A DNA stretch of 64,000 nt from Arthrobacter sp. PGP41 (GCF_002953935.1 NZ_CP026514.1:2170001-2234000); one strand, 5' to 3'; counted from the first letter of the stretch, positions 44,599 through 53,975 are shown. The notes: a model not told the origin generated them from the letters alone. Program-made: numbers and translations.

Positions 44599-45654
44599 TC
44601 AGGAGGCGATCAGCAGGGCTGCCGCCAGTCCCAGGACGGCAATCAGGAACCATGAGGCGAGGGCCGCCAGAAGTGCCCGCCCGCCGGTGTGCAGGAGGGT
44701 CCGCATCCGGACAGCGGACCCCAGCCCGAACAGCGCGGCGCCGAGCAGGATGTCCTGCAGAGCGCCCGCTGCCTCCAGCCATCCCGGCGCCAGCCAGCCG
44801 GTGGAACGGAGCCCCACCATGCCCATGAAACCCAGGACGAAAAGCGGCACCACCGGCGGCAGTTTGGCGTTCCCGCCGTCCCCGGGAGCAGCCGGCCGGG
44901 GCGCAAAACGGTGGTGCGCGCCGGCTATTGCTGAGACCGGCGCCAGCAGGAGCACCCGGGTGAGCTTAACCACGACGGCGATGCCGAGTGCCGCCGTCCC
45001 GGCCGTTTGCGCCGTGGCCACCACCTGGCCGACGTCGTGCACCGATGCGCCTGTCCAGGCGCCGAAGACGGGCGCGCTGAGCCGAAGGGGATGAACCAGC
45101 AGGGGAAGGACGCCGATGGCAAGGGTTCCGCAGAGCGTCACGAGGGCCACCGGCAGGACGGTGTCCACGTGCCGGATCCGGCGGACGGCGGCGATGGCGC
45201 CGATGGCCGAAGCACCGCAGATCGAGAACCCGGTGGCCACCAGGAGTGAGGTCACCGGCGGTAGCCGGAAGAGCCGGGAGATGGCATATGTCCCGCCGAA
45301 GCTCGCCGCCACGACGCCGACGATCAGGACCAGGGACAGCCAGCCCAGTCCCAGCACGTCGGTGATGCTGACCTTTAGGCCCAGCAGGACGATTCCGCCG
45401 CGCATAAGATGTTTCCCGGCGAAGTCCAGTCCGGGCCGGGCCCTGCCGGCTGTCCAGGCTCCGGCCGCCGGCAGGTTCGCGGTGAGGACGCCCAGGGCCA
45501 CTGCCAGCGTCATGGCCGGCAGCACGGGCACCAGCCAATGGACCAGGAACGCGGCGGCCAGCGCGACTGCCGCTGTAGCCAGGCCGGGGAGCAGCCTCTC
45601 CGGCCGGCCGGGCAGTCCCGGCCCCGGGTTGCGGAAGGATCTACGGACGGGCAC
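44599..45654 (-). CDS. YeiH-family membrane transporter (putative sulfate exporter family)
   Basis: A 351-residue membrane protein with about nine or ten hydrophobic segments. It contains the YeiH core: AGKHLMRGGIVLLGLKVSI, GFSICGASAIGAIAAV and FGAWTGASVHDVGQVVA. The family name is historical and the substrate is not established. It is transcribed in the same direction as pepN, which begins 33 bases downstream of its stop, and it is divergent from the ATP-grasp operon. Confidence 0.88.
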   Translation of the reverse strand: MPVRRSFRNPGPGLPGRPERLLPGLATAAVALAAAFLVHWLVPVLPAMTLAVALGVLTANLPAAGAWTAGRARPGLDFAGKHLMRGGIVLLGLKVSITDVLGLGWLSLVLIVGVVAASFGGTYAISRLFRLPPVTSLLVATGFSICGASAIGAIAAVRRIRHVDTVLPVALVTLCGTLAIGVLPLLVHPLRLSAPVFGAWTGASVHDVGQVVATAQTAGTAALGIAVVVKLTRVLLLAPVSAIAGAHHRFAPRPAAPGDGGNAKLPPVVPLFVLGFMGMVGLRSTGWLAPGWLEAAGALQDILLGAALFGLGSAVRMRTLLHTGGRALLAALASWFLIAVLGLAAALLIAS

Positions 45655-45767
45655 TCACCTACTGTGCCGGAAGAGGGGCGGAATGCACGAATAGGGGGAC
45701 CTGCGCCAACACGCCACAATGGATGGCAGTAATGAATTCGAAACAAAAAGATGGTTGGCTATTGGAC

Positions 45768-47324
45768 ATGTCAGACCTATTCCAGGATTACTCCGTGGCC
45801 GCCGGCCGGTCCGGGGCCTACGACGAGATGTTCGCCCCCGGGCAACAGGCCCGTGACTCGTACGGGCAGGTGGCGGACGCCCTTCGCAAGCTCTCCCTGG
45901 CCGATGTCAGCGCGCGCGCCGACTCGATGGCGCGCACCTTCCTGGACCGCGGCGTGACATTTGACTTCGCGGGGGAGGAGCGCCCGTTCCCGCTGGACAT
46001 CGTTCCTCGGGTCATTCCTGCCGGGGAGTGGGATGTGCTGGAGCGCGGGGTAGCCCAGCGCGTACGCGCCCTGGAGGCGTTCCTCAACGACGTGTACGAC
46101 AAGATGACCGTCGTGGCTGACGGGGTGATCCCGCGGCAGCTGGTCACCACCAGCGCGCACTTCCACCGGCAGGTCCATGGCTTCGAACCGGCCGGCGGCG
46201 TCCGGGTCCACATCTCGGGCATCGACGTTGTCCGTGATGCCGCCGGAACCTTCCGCGTGCTGGAGGACAACGTCCGCGTTCCCTCCGGCGTAAGCTACGT
46301 CCTGGAGAACCGCCGGGCCATGGCGAAGGGCTTGCCGGAGGCTTTCGGCCAGCAGCTCATCCGGCCTGTCGAGGAGTACCCGCGGCGCCTGCTCTCTGCC
46401 CTGCGGAAGACCGCTCCGTCCGGCGTGGACGATCCCACCGTCGTCGTCCTGACCCCCGGCGTGTTCAACAGCGCCTACTTTGAGCACACCCTGCTTGCCG
46501 GCCTGATGGGCGTTGAGCTGGTGGAGGGGCGAGACCTCATCTGCCGCGGCAACCGCGTATACATGCGCACCACGGCGGGCGAGCAGCGAGTGGATGTCAT
46601 CTACAAGCGGATCGACGACGATTTCCTTGACCCCCTGCAGTTCCGGGCCGACTCCATGCTCGGCTGCCCCGGCCTGGTCAACGCAGCCAGGGCCGGCGGG
46701 GTCACCATTGCCAACGCCGTGGGCAACGGCGTCGCGGACGACAAACTGGTCTACAGTTACGTCCCTGACCTCATCCGTTACTACCTCAGCGAGGAACCCG
46801 TCATCGCCAACGTGGACACATACCGCCTGGAGGAGAAGGAATCCCGGGAGTACACCCTGGACAACCTGGCCGAACTGGTGGTCAAGCCCGTGGACGGTTC
46901 CGGCGGCAAGGGGCTGGTCATCGGCCCGGATGCCTCCAAGGACGAACTGGACGCGCTCCGCCAGCGGATCCTCGCTGATCCCCGCGGCTGGATCGCCCAG
47001 CCGGTGCTGCAGCTTTCCACGGTTCCCACCTTGAGCGGTGACAAGTTCGGCCCCCGCCACGTGGACCTTCGGCCGTTTGCCGTCAACGACGGCGACAACG
47101 TCTGGGTGCTCCCGGGCGGCCTGACCCGCGTGGCTCTCAAGGAGGGCTCCCTGATTGTGAATTCCAGCCAGGGCGGCGGGTCCAAGGACACCTGGGTCCT
47201 GGCCGATTCCCCCCAGGTGCCGGTGGAAACAGTGCCGCGGCCGTCCATCTCCGTCCGGGAGCGCGTATCCGTGTGGCCTGTGGAGAGCAACTGGCGGGAC
47301 CGCCAGTCGGAGCAGCAGCAGTGA
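45768..47324 (+). CDS. Circularly permuted ATP-grasp protein
   Basis: A ~518-residue protein of the circularly permuted ATP-grasp class (CP_ATP-grasp; former DUF404/DUF407), predicted to form amide or peptide bonds with ATP. Marks are FRVLEDNVRVPSGVSYVLENRR, VDVIYKRIDDDFLDPL, ANAVGNGVADDKLVYSYVPDLI and the glycine loop LVVKPVDGSGGKGLVIGPDA. The frame opens at 45723, but ATG at 45768 matches the family N terminus; the ribosome site is weak either way. It heads an operon with alpha-E and transglutaminase-like genes. The product of this trio is unknown. Confidence 0.88.
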   Translation: MSDLFQDYSVAAGRSGAYDEMFAPGQQARDSYGQVADALRKLSLADVSARADSMARTFLDRGVTFDFAGEERPFPLDIVPRVIPAGEWDVLERGVAQRVRALEAFLNDVYDKMTVVADGVIPRQLVTTSAHFHRQVHGFEPAGGVRVHISGIDVVRDAAGTFRVLEDNVRVPSGVSYVLENRRAMAKGLPEAFGQQLIRPVEEYPRRLLSALRKTAPSGVDDPTVVVLTPGVFNSAYFEHTLLAGLMGVELVEGRDLICRGNRVYMRTTAGEQRVDVIYKRIDDDFLDPLQFRADSMLGCPGLVNAARAGGVTIANAVGNGVADDKLVYSYVPDLIRYYLSEEPVIANVDTYRLEEKESREYTLDNLAELVVKPVDGSGGKGLVIGPDASKDELDALRQRILADPRGWIAQPVLQLSTVPTLSGDKFGPRHVDLRPFAVNDGDNVWVLPGGLTRVALKEGSLIVNSSQGGGSKDTWVLADSPQVPVETVPRPSISVRERVSVWPVESNWRDRQSEQQQ

Positions 47325-47384
47325 GCCGGGCCGCAGCCCGGGCAGTTCCTTTTCCAGTTTCGGGCACGCAGGAGGTAGCCGCGA

Positions 47385-48311
47385 ATGCTTAGCCGTATTG
47401 CCGAGTCCCTTTTCTGGATCGGCCGCTATGTGGAGCGGGCGGACGGCACCGCCCGGATCCTTGACGTCCACCTGGAGCGCCTCAACCACCTCCCCATGGA
47501 GGAACGCAAGAGTGTGGCACAGGAACTCCTGGCTGTTATGGGAGCCAGGCCGCAGAGCGAGGACTTCGGGCTGCCCGAACTGCTCCACGCACTTGCCTAT
47601 GACAAAACCAGCGCCACCTCCATCGCCGGTTCCCTCGGGGCGGCACGGGAGAACGCCCGGCGCGCCAGGGAGACTGTCTCCTCAGGGCTCTGGGAGAGCC
47701 TGAACACCACGTATTACGGGCTGAGCCAGCACCGCAAGGACGTTGTGGGAACCTACCGGTTCTGCAACTGGACCCTGGAACGGACTGCCATGGTCAGCGG
47801 CCTGGCGGACACCACCGTCAGCCACGACGAAAGCTGGCTCTTCCTTGTGCTGGGCCGCTCCCTGGAACGGGCGGACATGACGGCCCGCATGCTCTCCACC
47901 CGGGACGTGCTGTCCGCCGGCATGTCATGGGTCAACATGCTCCGGTGCGCCGGGGCGTACGAGTCCTTCCTGCGGACCCGCCGGGCCGCTTTCGGGGACC
48001 AGCACGCTGCCGAGTTCCTGCTGCTGGACCGCCTCTTCCCGCGGTCCATCGTGTATGCCCTGCGGGACGCCGACGAGTGCCTGGCAAAACTCGATCCTTC
48101 CGCCCAGCGGGTGGGGTTCATCAATGACGCGCGGCGCATTGTGGGGCAGGCGCGGACGTTCCTCGAGTTCCACCGGACGGATGACCTCATGTCCGAGCTG
48201 CCCGAGCACATGGAGCGCGTGCAGAAAGCCGTGTCCCAGGCCTCGGACGCCATTTCCCGTAAGTACTTCAATCAGGCGGATGAACTGGCCTGGGTGGGAG
48301 AAGTTTCATGA
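47385..48311 (+). CDS. Alpha-E domain protein (DUF403)
   Basis: A 308-residue, largely alpha-helical protein with the hallmark N terminus MLSRIAESLFWIGRYVERADGTARILDVH and the repeated ERADMTARML pattern near residue 165. The alpha-E family has no proven activity but is almost always encoded with a permuted ATP-grasp protein and a transglutaminase-like protein, as here. A ggaggtagcc site precedes the ATG. It overlaps the next gene by 4 bases. Confidence 0.9.
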   Translation: MLSRIAESLFWIGRYVERADGTARILDVHLERLNHLPMEERKSVAQELLAVMGARPQSEDFGLPELLHALAYDKTSATSIAGSLGAARENARRARETVSSGLWESLNTTYYGLSQHRKDVVGTYRFCNWTLERTAMVSGLADTTVSHDESWLFLVLGRSLERADMTARMLSTRDVLSAGMSWVNMLRCAGAYESFLRTRRAAFGDQHAAEFLLLDRLFPRSIVYALRDADECLAKLDPSAQRVGFINDARRIVGQARTFLEFHRTDDLMSELPEHMERVQKAVSQASDAISRKYFNQADELAWVGEVS

Positions 48312-49159
48312 CCCGGCTGAGCATCGTCCACAAGACGGCCTACAAGTACAACAAGCGGGTCACTCTGTCCTACAACGAGGCCCGCATGACGCCGCTGACG
48401 GATTCCCAGCAGGTGGTGCTGGAGTCCGTGGTCAAGGTTTCGCCGTCGCAGGCTGCCGTGAGCACCTACCGGGACTACTGGGGCACCAGGGTTACTGCCT
48501 TCGACATGCAGATGCCGCACGAGCACCTTGAAGTGGTTTCCAACATCACGGTGGAGGTCCACCGGGCCGAAAAGATCCCCTCGGAGTCGGACATTGCCGG
48601 CTGGGATGTCCTGGCCTCACCCGAGACGCTCAACACCTTCAGTGACTGGCTTCCCCAGTCCAGGCTGAGCGGGCCCGGAGACGAAGTCCTGGGCATCATC
48701 CCGGGAGTCGTGGCCGGGAAGAACCCGCACGAGGCCGCCATGGCAGTGTTCGAGTGGATGCGCGGCGAAATGACCTATATGTCCGGTTCCACCGCGGTCA
48801 CCACCAATGCGGAAGAGGCCTGGGGCCAGCGGCAGGGCGTGTGCCAGGACCTGGCCCACCTGGCCATCGGTGCGCTGCGCAGCTGCGGCATCCCTGCGCG
48901 GTACGTCTCCGGTTACCTGCACCCCCGCTCAAGCGCCGGCATCGGCGAGACCGTGGCCGGGCAATCCCATGCGTGGCTGGAGTGGTGGGACGGCGACTGG
49001 CGCAGCTGGGACCCCACCAACCACAAGCCGGCCGGCGACTTCCACGTGACGGTAGCCCGGGGCAGGGACTACCGCGATGTGCCGCCGCTGAAGGGCATTC
49101 TCTCCGGCGGGGGCGGTTCGGCCCTGAGCGTCAGCGTGGAGATCACCCAGCTCGCCTGA
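48308..49159 (+). CDS. Transglutaminase-like cysteine protein
   Basis: A 283-residue transglutaminase-like protein. An N-terminal beta domain (~1-120) starts TRLSIVHKTAYKYNKRVTLSYNEAR. The catalytic triad appears in GVCQDLAHL (Cys), SHAWLEWW (His) and SWDPTNH (Asp). It may hydrolyse or transfer amide bonds, perhaps on the product of the adjacent ATP-grasp enzyme. It is the last gene of the three-gene operon; the convergent gene ends 13 bases away. Confidence 0.9.
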   Translation: MTRLSIVHKTAYKYNKRVTLSYNEARMTPLTDSQQVVLESVVKVSPSQAAVSTYRDYWGTRVTAFDMQMPHEHLEVVSNITVEVHRAEKIPSESDIAGWDVLASPETLNTFSDWLPQSRLSGPGDEVLGIIPGVVAGKNPHEAAMAVFEWMRGEMTYMSGSTAVTTNAEEAWGQRQGVCQDLAHLAIGALRSCGIPARYVSGYLHPRSSAGIGETVAGQSHAWLEWWDGDWRSWDPTNHKPAGDFHVTVARGRDYRDVPPLKGILSGGGGSALSVSVEITQLA

Positions 49160-49172
49160 CCGGCCGGGGCCT

Positions 49173-49640
49173 TTACTCCTGGGCGGTCCTCACAGCGCCG
49201 CTGAGCTGGGTCCACCAGGTCACGGGCTCCGTCACCTTGAAGCGGCGGCCGGTGATGGAGTCCGGCGTGATCCGGACGAAGATGTCCTTTTTGCCTGCCT
49301 GCCAGGGGAAGAGGAAGAGCTGGGTGGTTTCCAAAACCTGCTCCGTGCCGGTGACGACGGCGGCCGTGCCCTTCACCACCACGCTCCACGCCAGCCCCGT
49401 ATTGGGATCCACGCCGTCCGCCTCCAGCGCCACCGGTGCGTCCTCCGACGCGCCGGAAAGCTTGGTGCCTTCGCTGGTCCGGAACACCAGGGTGCCCCGG
49501 TCAACCGTGTAGTTGACGGGGAAGATGTCCGGGCGTCCCGCCACCAGCACCGCCAGCCGGCCGACAGACACTGTCCGGAGCGCGGCCCAGCACTCATGGT
49601 GTTCAAGATCCTGGACGTCAGATACGGGTTCGGCACTCAT
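49173..49640 (-). CDS. Pyridoxamine 5'-phosphate oxidase-fold flavin/F420-type protein
   Basis: A 155-residue split-barrel protein, which in this family binds FMN or F420. Recognisable parts are HECWAALRTVSVGRLAVLVAGRPDIFPVNYTVDRGTLVFRT (shown in part) and a C-terminal RRFKV segment. No catalytic residues allow a precise function. It starts 15 bases after the zinc-SDR stop and is likely co-transcribed with it. Confidence 0.85.
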   Translation of the reverse strand: MSAEPVSDVQDLEHHECWAALRTVSVGRLAVLVAGRPDIFPVNYTVDRGTLVFRTSEGTKLSGASEDAPVALEADGVDPNTGLAWSVVVKGTAAVVTGTEQVLETTQLFLFPWQAGKKDIFVRITPDSITGRRFKVTEPVTWWTQLSGAVRTAQE

Positions 49641-49655
49641 GCCGCGAGCTTACCC

Positions 49656-51110
49656 TCACCAGGGGCTGGGTTTGTAGTCCTTGAGGAACACGCCGTACTG
49701 GTCCTCCCCGTTCTCCCCCATGACGATCGGATCGTAGACGCGGGCGGCACCATCCACCAGGTCCAGGGGCGCGTGGAAGCCTTCTTCCATGAGCCTGACC
49801 TTGGTGAAGTGGGGACGCTCGTCGGTAATCCAGCCGGTGTCCACGGCGGTCATCAGGATGCCGTCGCTGTCCAGCATCTCCTGGGCGCTGGTGCGCGTCA
49901 TCATGTTCAATGCCGCCTTGGCCATGTTGGTATGCGGGTGGCCCGGACCCTTGTAGGCGCGGGAGAACTGGCCTTCCATGGCGGACACGTTGACGATGTA
50001 TTTGCGGCGGGCGGTGGATCGCTTCATGGCTCCCCGCAGCCGGCTCACCAGCAGGAAGGGCGCGGTTACGTTGCAGAGCTGCACCTCGAGCATCTCCAGC
50101 GGATCCACCTCGTCCACCACCTGGGTCCAGCTGTTGATGGTGGCCAGGTCCGGTACCAGCCCGCCGGCGTCGATGGCAGTTCCTGACGCGATGCGCTCCA
50201 GCGAGGCCGATCCCGTGGACAGCGCCAGCGACGTGATGGCGTCCCCGGCGAGGACCGGGTGTTCCGTCACGCTGCTGGCCAGCGCCAGGGGGTGCTTGTC
50301 ATGGGCGTGGCCGAACGTCACCAGTTCCGGACCGCCGTTGGCCTGCTCCAGCGCCGCCGGAAGCGGTTCGTCCTCGGCGTCCACCAACGGTTTGTAGGCA
50401 TTGCCGGAACGGCGGACCGTCTGCGCCGCGTTGTTGATGATGATGTCCAGCGGGCCTGCCTCATTGAGCGAGTCCGTGAGGGCCATGACCTGGGCGGGGT
50501 CGCGGAGGTCGATGCCCACGATCCGGAGCCGGTGCAGCCATTCGCCGCTGTCCTCCATGGCGGCGAACCTGCGGGCGGCATCCTTGGGGAAGCGGGTGGT
50601 GATGGTGGTGTGGGCGCCGTCGCGGAGCAGTCGAAGCGCGATATACATACCGATTTTGGCCCGCCCTCCGGTCAGGAGCGCGCGGCGGCCGGTCAGGTCG
50701 GTCCGGGCATCCCGCTTGGTGTGGCTGAAGGCAGCGCACTCCGGGCATAGCTGATGGTAGAAGGCGTCAACCTGGGTGTAATGCTGCTTGCAGATGTAGC
50801 ACGGGCGGGAGCGGATCAGGTGCCCGGCAACCTTGCCGGTGGCTGAGGTGGCGAGCTTGTTCCCGCGGGTCTCGTCGTCGATCCGGTCCGGCGCGGCGGT
50901 TGCCGTCCGGGCGATCACTGCCCGGTCCGCCTCGGAGATCAGGTCGCGCTTGGCTACCCTGCGGTGCCGTTTGACGGCTTTGAACATTTTCCCGGTGGCG
51001 CGCCGCACCGAAACATAGTCCGGGTGCTCCTCGTCATAGGCATGGATGGTATTCAGGACCTTGAGGCAGGCCTGGATTTCCTCAGGGGTCAGATCGGGGG
51101 AGCTCACCAT
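49656..51110 (-). CDS. SDR-fold protein with N-terminal zinc knuckle
   Basis: A 484-residue protein. The N-terminal helical part (~1-100) is followed by a zinc-type motif Cys104-x2-Cys107 ... Cys122-x2-Cys125, then an SDR domain with TGGRAKIG (~147-154) and INNAAQT. A long insert follows, then NVSAMEG and MAKAALN. At the usual catalytic Tyr position (four before the Lys) there is Thr, so ordinary dehydrogenase chemistry is doubtful. The frame opens to 51716; ATG at 51110 is the plausible start. It lies between glgC (68 bases upstream) and a PPOX-fold gene. Function unknown. Confidence 0.82.
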   Translation of the reverse strand: MVSSPDLTPEEIQACLKVLNTIHAYDEEHPDYVSVRRATGKMFKAVKRHRRVAKRDLISEADRAVIARTATAAPDRIDDETRGNKLATSATGKVAGHLIRSRPCYICKQHYTQVDAFYHQLCPECAAFSHTKRDARTDLTGRRALLTGGRAKIGMYIALRLLRDGAHTTITTRFPKDAARRFAAMEDSGEWLHRLRIVGIDLRDPAQVMALTDSLNEAGPLDIIINNAAQTVRRSGNAYKPLVDAEDEPLPAALEQANGGPELVTFGHAHDKHPLALASSVTEHPVLAGDAITSLALSTGSASLERIASGTAIDAGGLVPDLATINSWTQVVDEVDPLEMLEVQLCNVTAPFLLVSRLRGAMKRSTARRKYIVNVSAMEGQFSRAYKGPGHPHTNMAKAALNMMTRTSAQEMLDSDGILMTAVDTGWITDERPHFTKVRLMEEGFHAPLDLVDGAARVYDPIVMGENGEDQYGVFLKDYKPSPW

Positions 51111-51155
51111 ATCGATTTTACAGCCTGGGATCCAGCCGGCCGCACCCCCTTCGGG

Positions 51156-51169
51156 ATGGGCCGGCCCAT
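51156..51169. promoter_or_regulatory. 14-bp palindrome between glgC and the zinc-SDR
   Basis: atgggccggcccat is a perfect palindrome 10 bases downstream of the glgC stop and 46 bases before the next start. It is part of a larger GC-rich inverted repeat and may attenuate or process the transcript. Confidence 0.35.
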
Positions 51170-51178
51170 TGAACGACG

Positions 51179-52588
51179 TCAGGAAATCCGCGCCCCCTGC
51201 ACAGCGTCGGCAGCAGCAGCTGCGTGGGTTTGGGCAACCCTGTCCACGGACTCCCGCACTTCGGGGTGGAGGTCTGCAGCCGCCTTCACTGCGTTCGGGA
51301 CGAGCGGGAGGTTCCTGGCAGCGAGCTTCCGTTCCTCCTCGCCGGGCTCGGGAACGTCCTGTCCCTTGGCGAGCACCGTGATGCCCGAGTCGGTGACCTT
51401 GAAGCCGCGGGCGCGGTCCAGGTCCGCGTCCAGGCCAATTGCCGCGCCTGCCGGAACCTTGACGTTCTTGTCGATGATGGCCCGGTTGATCACTGCACCC
51501 TCGCCCACCTGCACCTTGTCCATCAGGACTGAGTCGATGACCCGGCTGCCGGTGGCCACGTAGACGTCGTTGGACAGGACAGAGCCCTCCACGATGCCGC
51601 CGGAGATCACAACGCCGCTGGAGACGATCGAGTCCAGGGCCGTGCCCACCGTATTGTTCTGGCCGCGGACGAACTTGGCCGGCGGCGAGATGCTCTGCCG
51701 CGTGTAGATGGGCCATTCCGAGTTGTAGAGGTTGAAGACCGGGAGCGGGGAGATCAGGTCCATGTGGGCGTCGTAGAAGGAGTCGATAGTGCCGACGTCG
51801 CGCCAGTATGTCCGGTCACGTTCGGTGGAGCCCGGGATGTCGTTGAGGGTGAAGTCGTACACGCCGGCCTCGCCCTGGTTCACGAAGTAGGGGATGATGT
51901 CCCCGCCCATGTCGTGCTTGGTGTCCAGCCGCTCGGCGTCCACGTGCAGCGCTGCAACCAGGGCGTCGGCGTCGAAGACGTAGTTGCCCATGGAGGCCAG
52001 GAACTGCGACGGGTCCGCGGCCAATCCAGGGGTGGTGGCAGGCTTTTCCACGAAGGCGGCAATTTTTTGGGGATCATTCCGGTCCACTTCGATCACGCCG
52101 AACTGGTTGGCCATATGCAGTGGCTGCCGGACAGCGGCCACTGTTGCCTTGGCGCCGCTGTGGACGTGCTGCGCCACCATCTGGGCGAAGTCCATGCGGT
52201 AAACGTGGTCGGCGCCGACCACCACAACAATGTCCGGGTTGGCGTCGTGGATGAGGTTCAGGGACTGATAGATGGCGTTGGCGCTGCCCAGGAACCAGCT
52301 CTTTCCCACGCGCTGCTGGGCCGGAACCGAGGCTACGTAGTTACCCAACTGGGTGGACATGCGCCAGGTCTCGGAGATGTGGCGGTCCAGGCTGTGCGAC
52401 TTGTACTGGGTGAGCACAACGATCTGCAGGTAGCGGGAATTCACCAGGTTGGACAGCGCGAAGTCGATCAGGCGGTAACTCCCGGCAAAGGGGACCGCGG
52501 GTTTCGCCCGGTCCGCCGTCAGCGGCATCAGTCTGTTTCCCTCGCCGCCTGCTAGGACAATGGCCAGGACTCTTTTGTTCAACGGCAT
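51179..52588 (-). CDS. glgC: Glucose-1-phosphate adenylyltransferase
   Basis: GlgC makes ADP-glucose from ATP and glucose 1-phosphate, the committed step for glycogen or maltosyl precursors. The ~469-residue protein shows [24 protein letters not shown] at the N terminus, [10 protein letters not shown] and the C-terminal left-handed beta-helix region. The C terminus is longer than the usual ~405-430 residues and has an extra ~50-residue tail (after [14 protein letters not shown]) rich in Ala/Val. ATG at 52588, inside a longer open frame. It is divergent from glgA. Confidence 0.95.
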   Translation of the reverse strand: MPLNKRVLAIVLAGGEGNRLMPLTADRAKPAVPFAGSYRLIDFALSNLVNSRYLQIVVLTQYKSHSLDRHISETWRMSTQLGNYVASVPAQQRVGKSWFLGSANAIYQSLNLIHDANPDIVVVVGADHVYRMDFAQMVAQHVHSGAKATVAAVRQPLHMANQFGVIEVDRNDPQKIAAFVEKPATTPGLAADPSQFLASMGNYVFDADALVAALHVDAERLDTKHDMGGDIIPYFVNQGEAGVYDFTLNDIPGSTERDRTYWRDVGTIDSFYDAHMDLISPLPVFNLYNSEWPIYTRQSISPPAKFVRGQNNTVGTALDSIVSSGVVISGGIVEGSVLSNDVYVATGSRVIDSVLMDKVQVGEGAVINRAIIDKNVKVPAGAAIGLDADLDRARGFKVTDSGITVLAKGQDVPEPGEEERKLAARNLPLVPNAVKAAADLHPEVRESVDRVAQTHAAAAADAVQGARIS

Positions 52589-52626
52589 AATGGTCGCTCC
52601 TGTACGCCTTCGTAACTCCCCAAGAC

Positions 52627-52645
52627 AGTCCGGCATGCCCGGACT
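52627..52645. promoter_or_regulatory. Dyad in the glgC/glgA divergent promoter region
   Basis: agtccgg-catgc-ccggact is a perfect 7-bp inverted repeat with a 5-base centre in the 94-base gap between the divergent starts. Its position would allow one regulator to control both glycogen genes. No regulator is identified. Confidence 0.4.
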
Positions 52646-52682
52646 CCTTCACACTAGAACAGTTAAGGCCTGAAGGACTACC

Positions 52683-53897
52683 TTGGGTCTTGTGCGAATA
52701 GACATTGTGACTAAAGAGTTCCCGCCGGAGATCTACGGTGGCGCCGGAGTCCACGTAGCCGAATTGAGCAGGGTGCTTAGTAAGCATGTTGACCTGCAGG
52801 TTCGTGCTTTTGGCGCTCCCCGCGATACCGACTACCATGGCTCCGCCGTGACGTCCTACCAGGTGCCTGAGGACCTTGCCGGGGCCAACGCCGCAGTGCA
52901 GACCCTTGGCGTGGACCTCCGGATCGTCCCGGACGTGGAAGGCGCGGACCTGGTCCATTCGCACACCTGGTACGCCAACATGGCAGGACACCTCGCATCC
53001 CTGCTGCACGGCATCCCGCACGTCCTTAGCGCCCACAGCCTGGAGCCGCTGCGCCCCTGGAAGGCGGAGCAGCTCGGCGGCGGGTACGCGCTCTCTTCCT
53101 GGGTGGAAAAGACGGCTTATGAGGCTGCGGCAGCCATCATCGCTGTTTCCGAGGGCATGCGCCAGGACATCCTGCGCAGCTACCCGGACGTGGATCCCGC
53201 GAAGGTCAAGGTGGTCCACAACGGCATCGACGTCGAGCTGTGGCAACGCGACGAGAATGACGACGCCGTCCGCGCCCTTGGCATTGATCCGGCCAAGCCC
53301 AGCGTGGTTTTTGTGGGCAGGAACACTCGCCAGAAAGGCGTTCCGTACCTGCTGCGGGCCGCGGCGAAGCTGCCTGCCGACGTCCAGCTGGTCCTGTGCC
53401 TGGGGGCGGCGGACACCCCGGAACTCGCCGCCGAGACGGCCCGCCTGATCGAGGACCTGCAGAGCCAGCGAACCGGCGTGGTGCTCATCGAGCGCATGCT
53501 GCCCCGGCACGAACTTATCCAGGTCCTCAGCCACGCCACCGCCTTTGCCTGCCCCTCTATCTATGAGCCCCTCGGCATCGTGAACCTGGAAGCAATGGCG
53601 TGCGGCGCGGCAGTAGTGGCCAGCGCCACCGGCGGCATCCCGGAGGTGGTGGAGCACGGCCGGACGGGCCTCCTCGTGGACCTTGAGCAGGTCACCGACG
53701 GCACCGGGACGCCCCTCGATCCGGAAAAGTTCGTCACCGAGTTCGCGGCAGCCCTCACCGAGGTTGTCTCCGATCCGGAGCGGGCACGCGCCATGGGCCA
53801 GGCCGGGCGGGTGCGAGCCGAGAAGCACTTCTCCTGGGAGTCCATCACCGGGACCACCCTTGAGGTGTACCGCTCGGTGCTGCCGTCCCACGGCTAA
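52683..53897 (+). CDS. glgA: GT4 glycogen synthase / maltose-1-phosphate synthase (GlgA/GlgM)
   Basis: A 404-residue glycosyltransferase of family GT4. Marks are VTKEFPPEIYGGAGVHVAELSRVL, VFVGRNTRQKG and the E-x7-E motif in YEPLGIVNLEAMACG. Usually annotated GlgA, but the M. tuberculosis homologue divergent from glgC (Rv1212c) acts as GlgM, forming maltose 1-phosphate from ADP-glucose and glucose 1-phosphate. That activity is therefore the better guess. Start TTG 52683 is 6 bases after gaagga; GTG at 52692 is an alternative. Confidence 0.9.
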   Translation: MGLVRIDIVTKEFPPEIYGGAGVHVAELSRVLSKHVDLQVRAFGAPRDTDYHGSAVTSYQVPEDLAGANAAVQTLGVDLRIVPDVEGADLVHSHTWYANMAGHLASLLHGIPHVLSAHSLEPLRPWKAEQLGGGYALSSWVEKTAYEAAAAIIAVSEGMRQDILRSYPDVDPAKVKVVHNGIDVELWQRDENDDAVRALGIDPAKPSVVFVGRNTRQKGVPYLLRAAAKLPADVQLVLCLGAADTPELAAETARLIEDLQSQRTGVVLIERMLPRHELIQVLSHATAFACPSIYEPLGIVNLEAMACGAAVVASATGGIPEVVEHGRTGLLVDLEQVTDGTGTPLDPEKFVTEFAAALTEVVSDPERARAMGQAGRVRAEKHFSWESITGTTLEVYRSVLPSHG

Positions 53898-53909
53898 CGA
53901 TTCCTCGCT

Positions 53910-53964
53910 ATAAAGAACGACGGCGCCGCTCCCCTCACAGGGGAGCGGCGCCGTCGCTCTTTAT
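53910..53964. terminator. Bidirectional terminator glgA / acyl-CoA oxidase
   Basis: A perfect 18-bp GC stem (53918-53935 with 53939-53956; 3-base loop) is flanked by ataaaga on one side and tctttat on the other, so both transcripts end in a T-rich tract. It lies exactly between two convergent stops. Confidence 0.85.
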
Positions 53965-53975
53965 GCCGCCAGCCG

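Noticed and set aside
45777..47588. 603-codon open frame on the minus strand opposite the ATP-grasp gene
   Set aside because: Antisense shadow caused by GC bias at codon positions. The plus-strand gene has family motifs along its length.
51111..51716. N-terminal extension of the zinc-SDR frame
   Set aside because: Low-complexity translation overlapping glgC; ATG at 51110 gives a conventional start.
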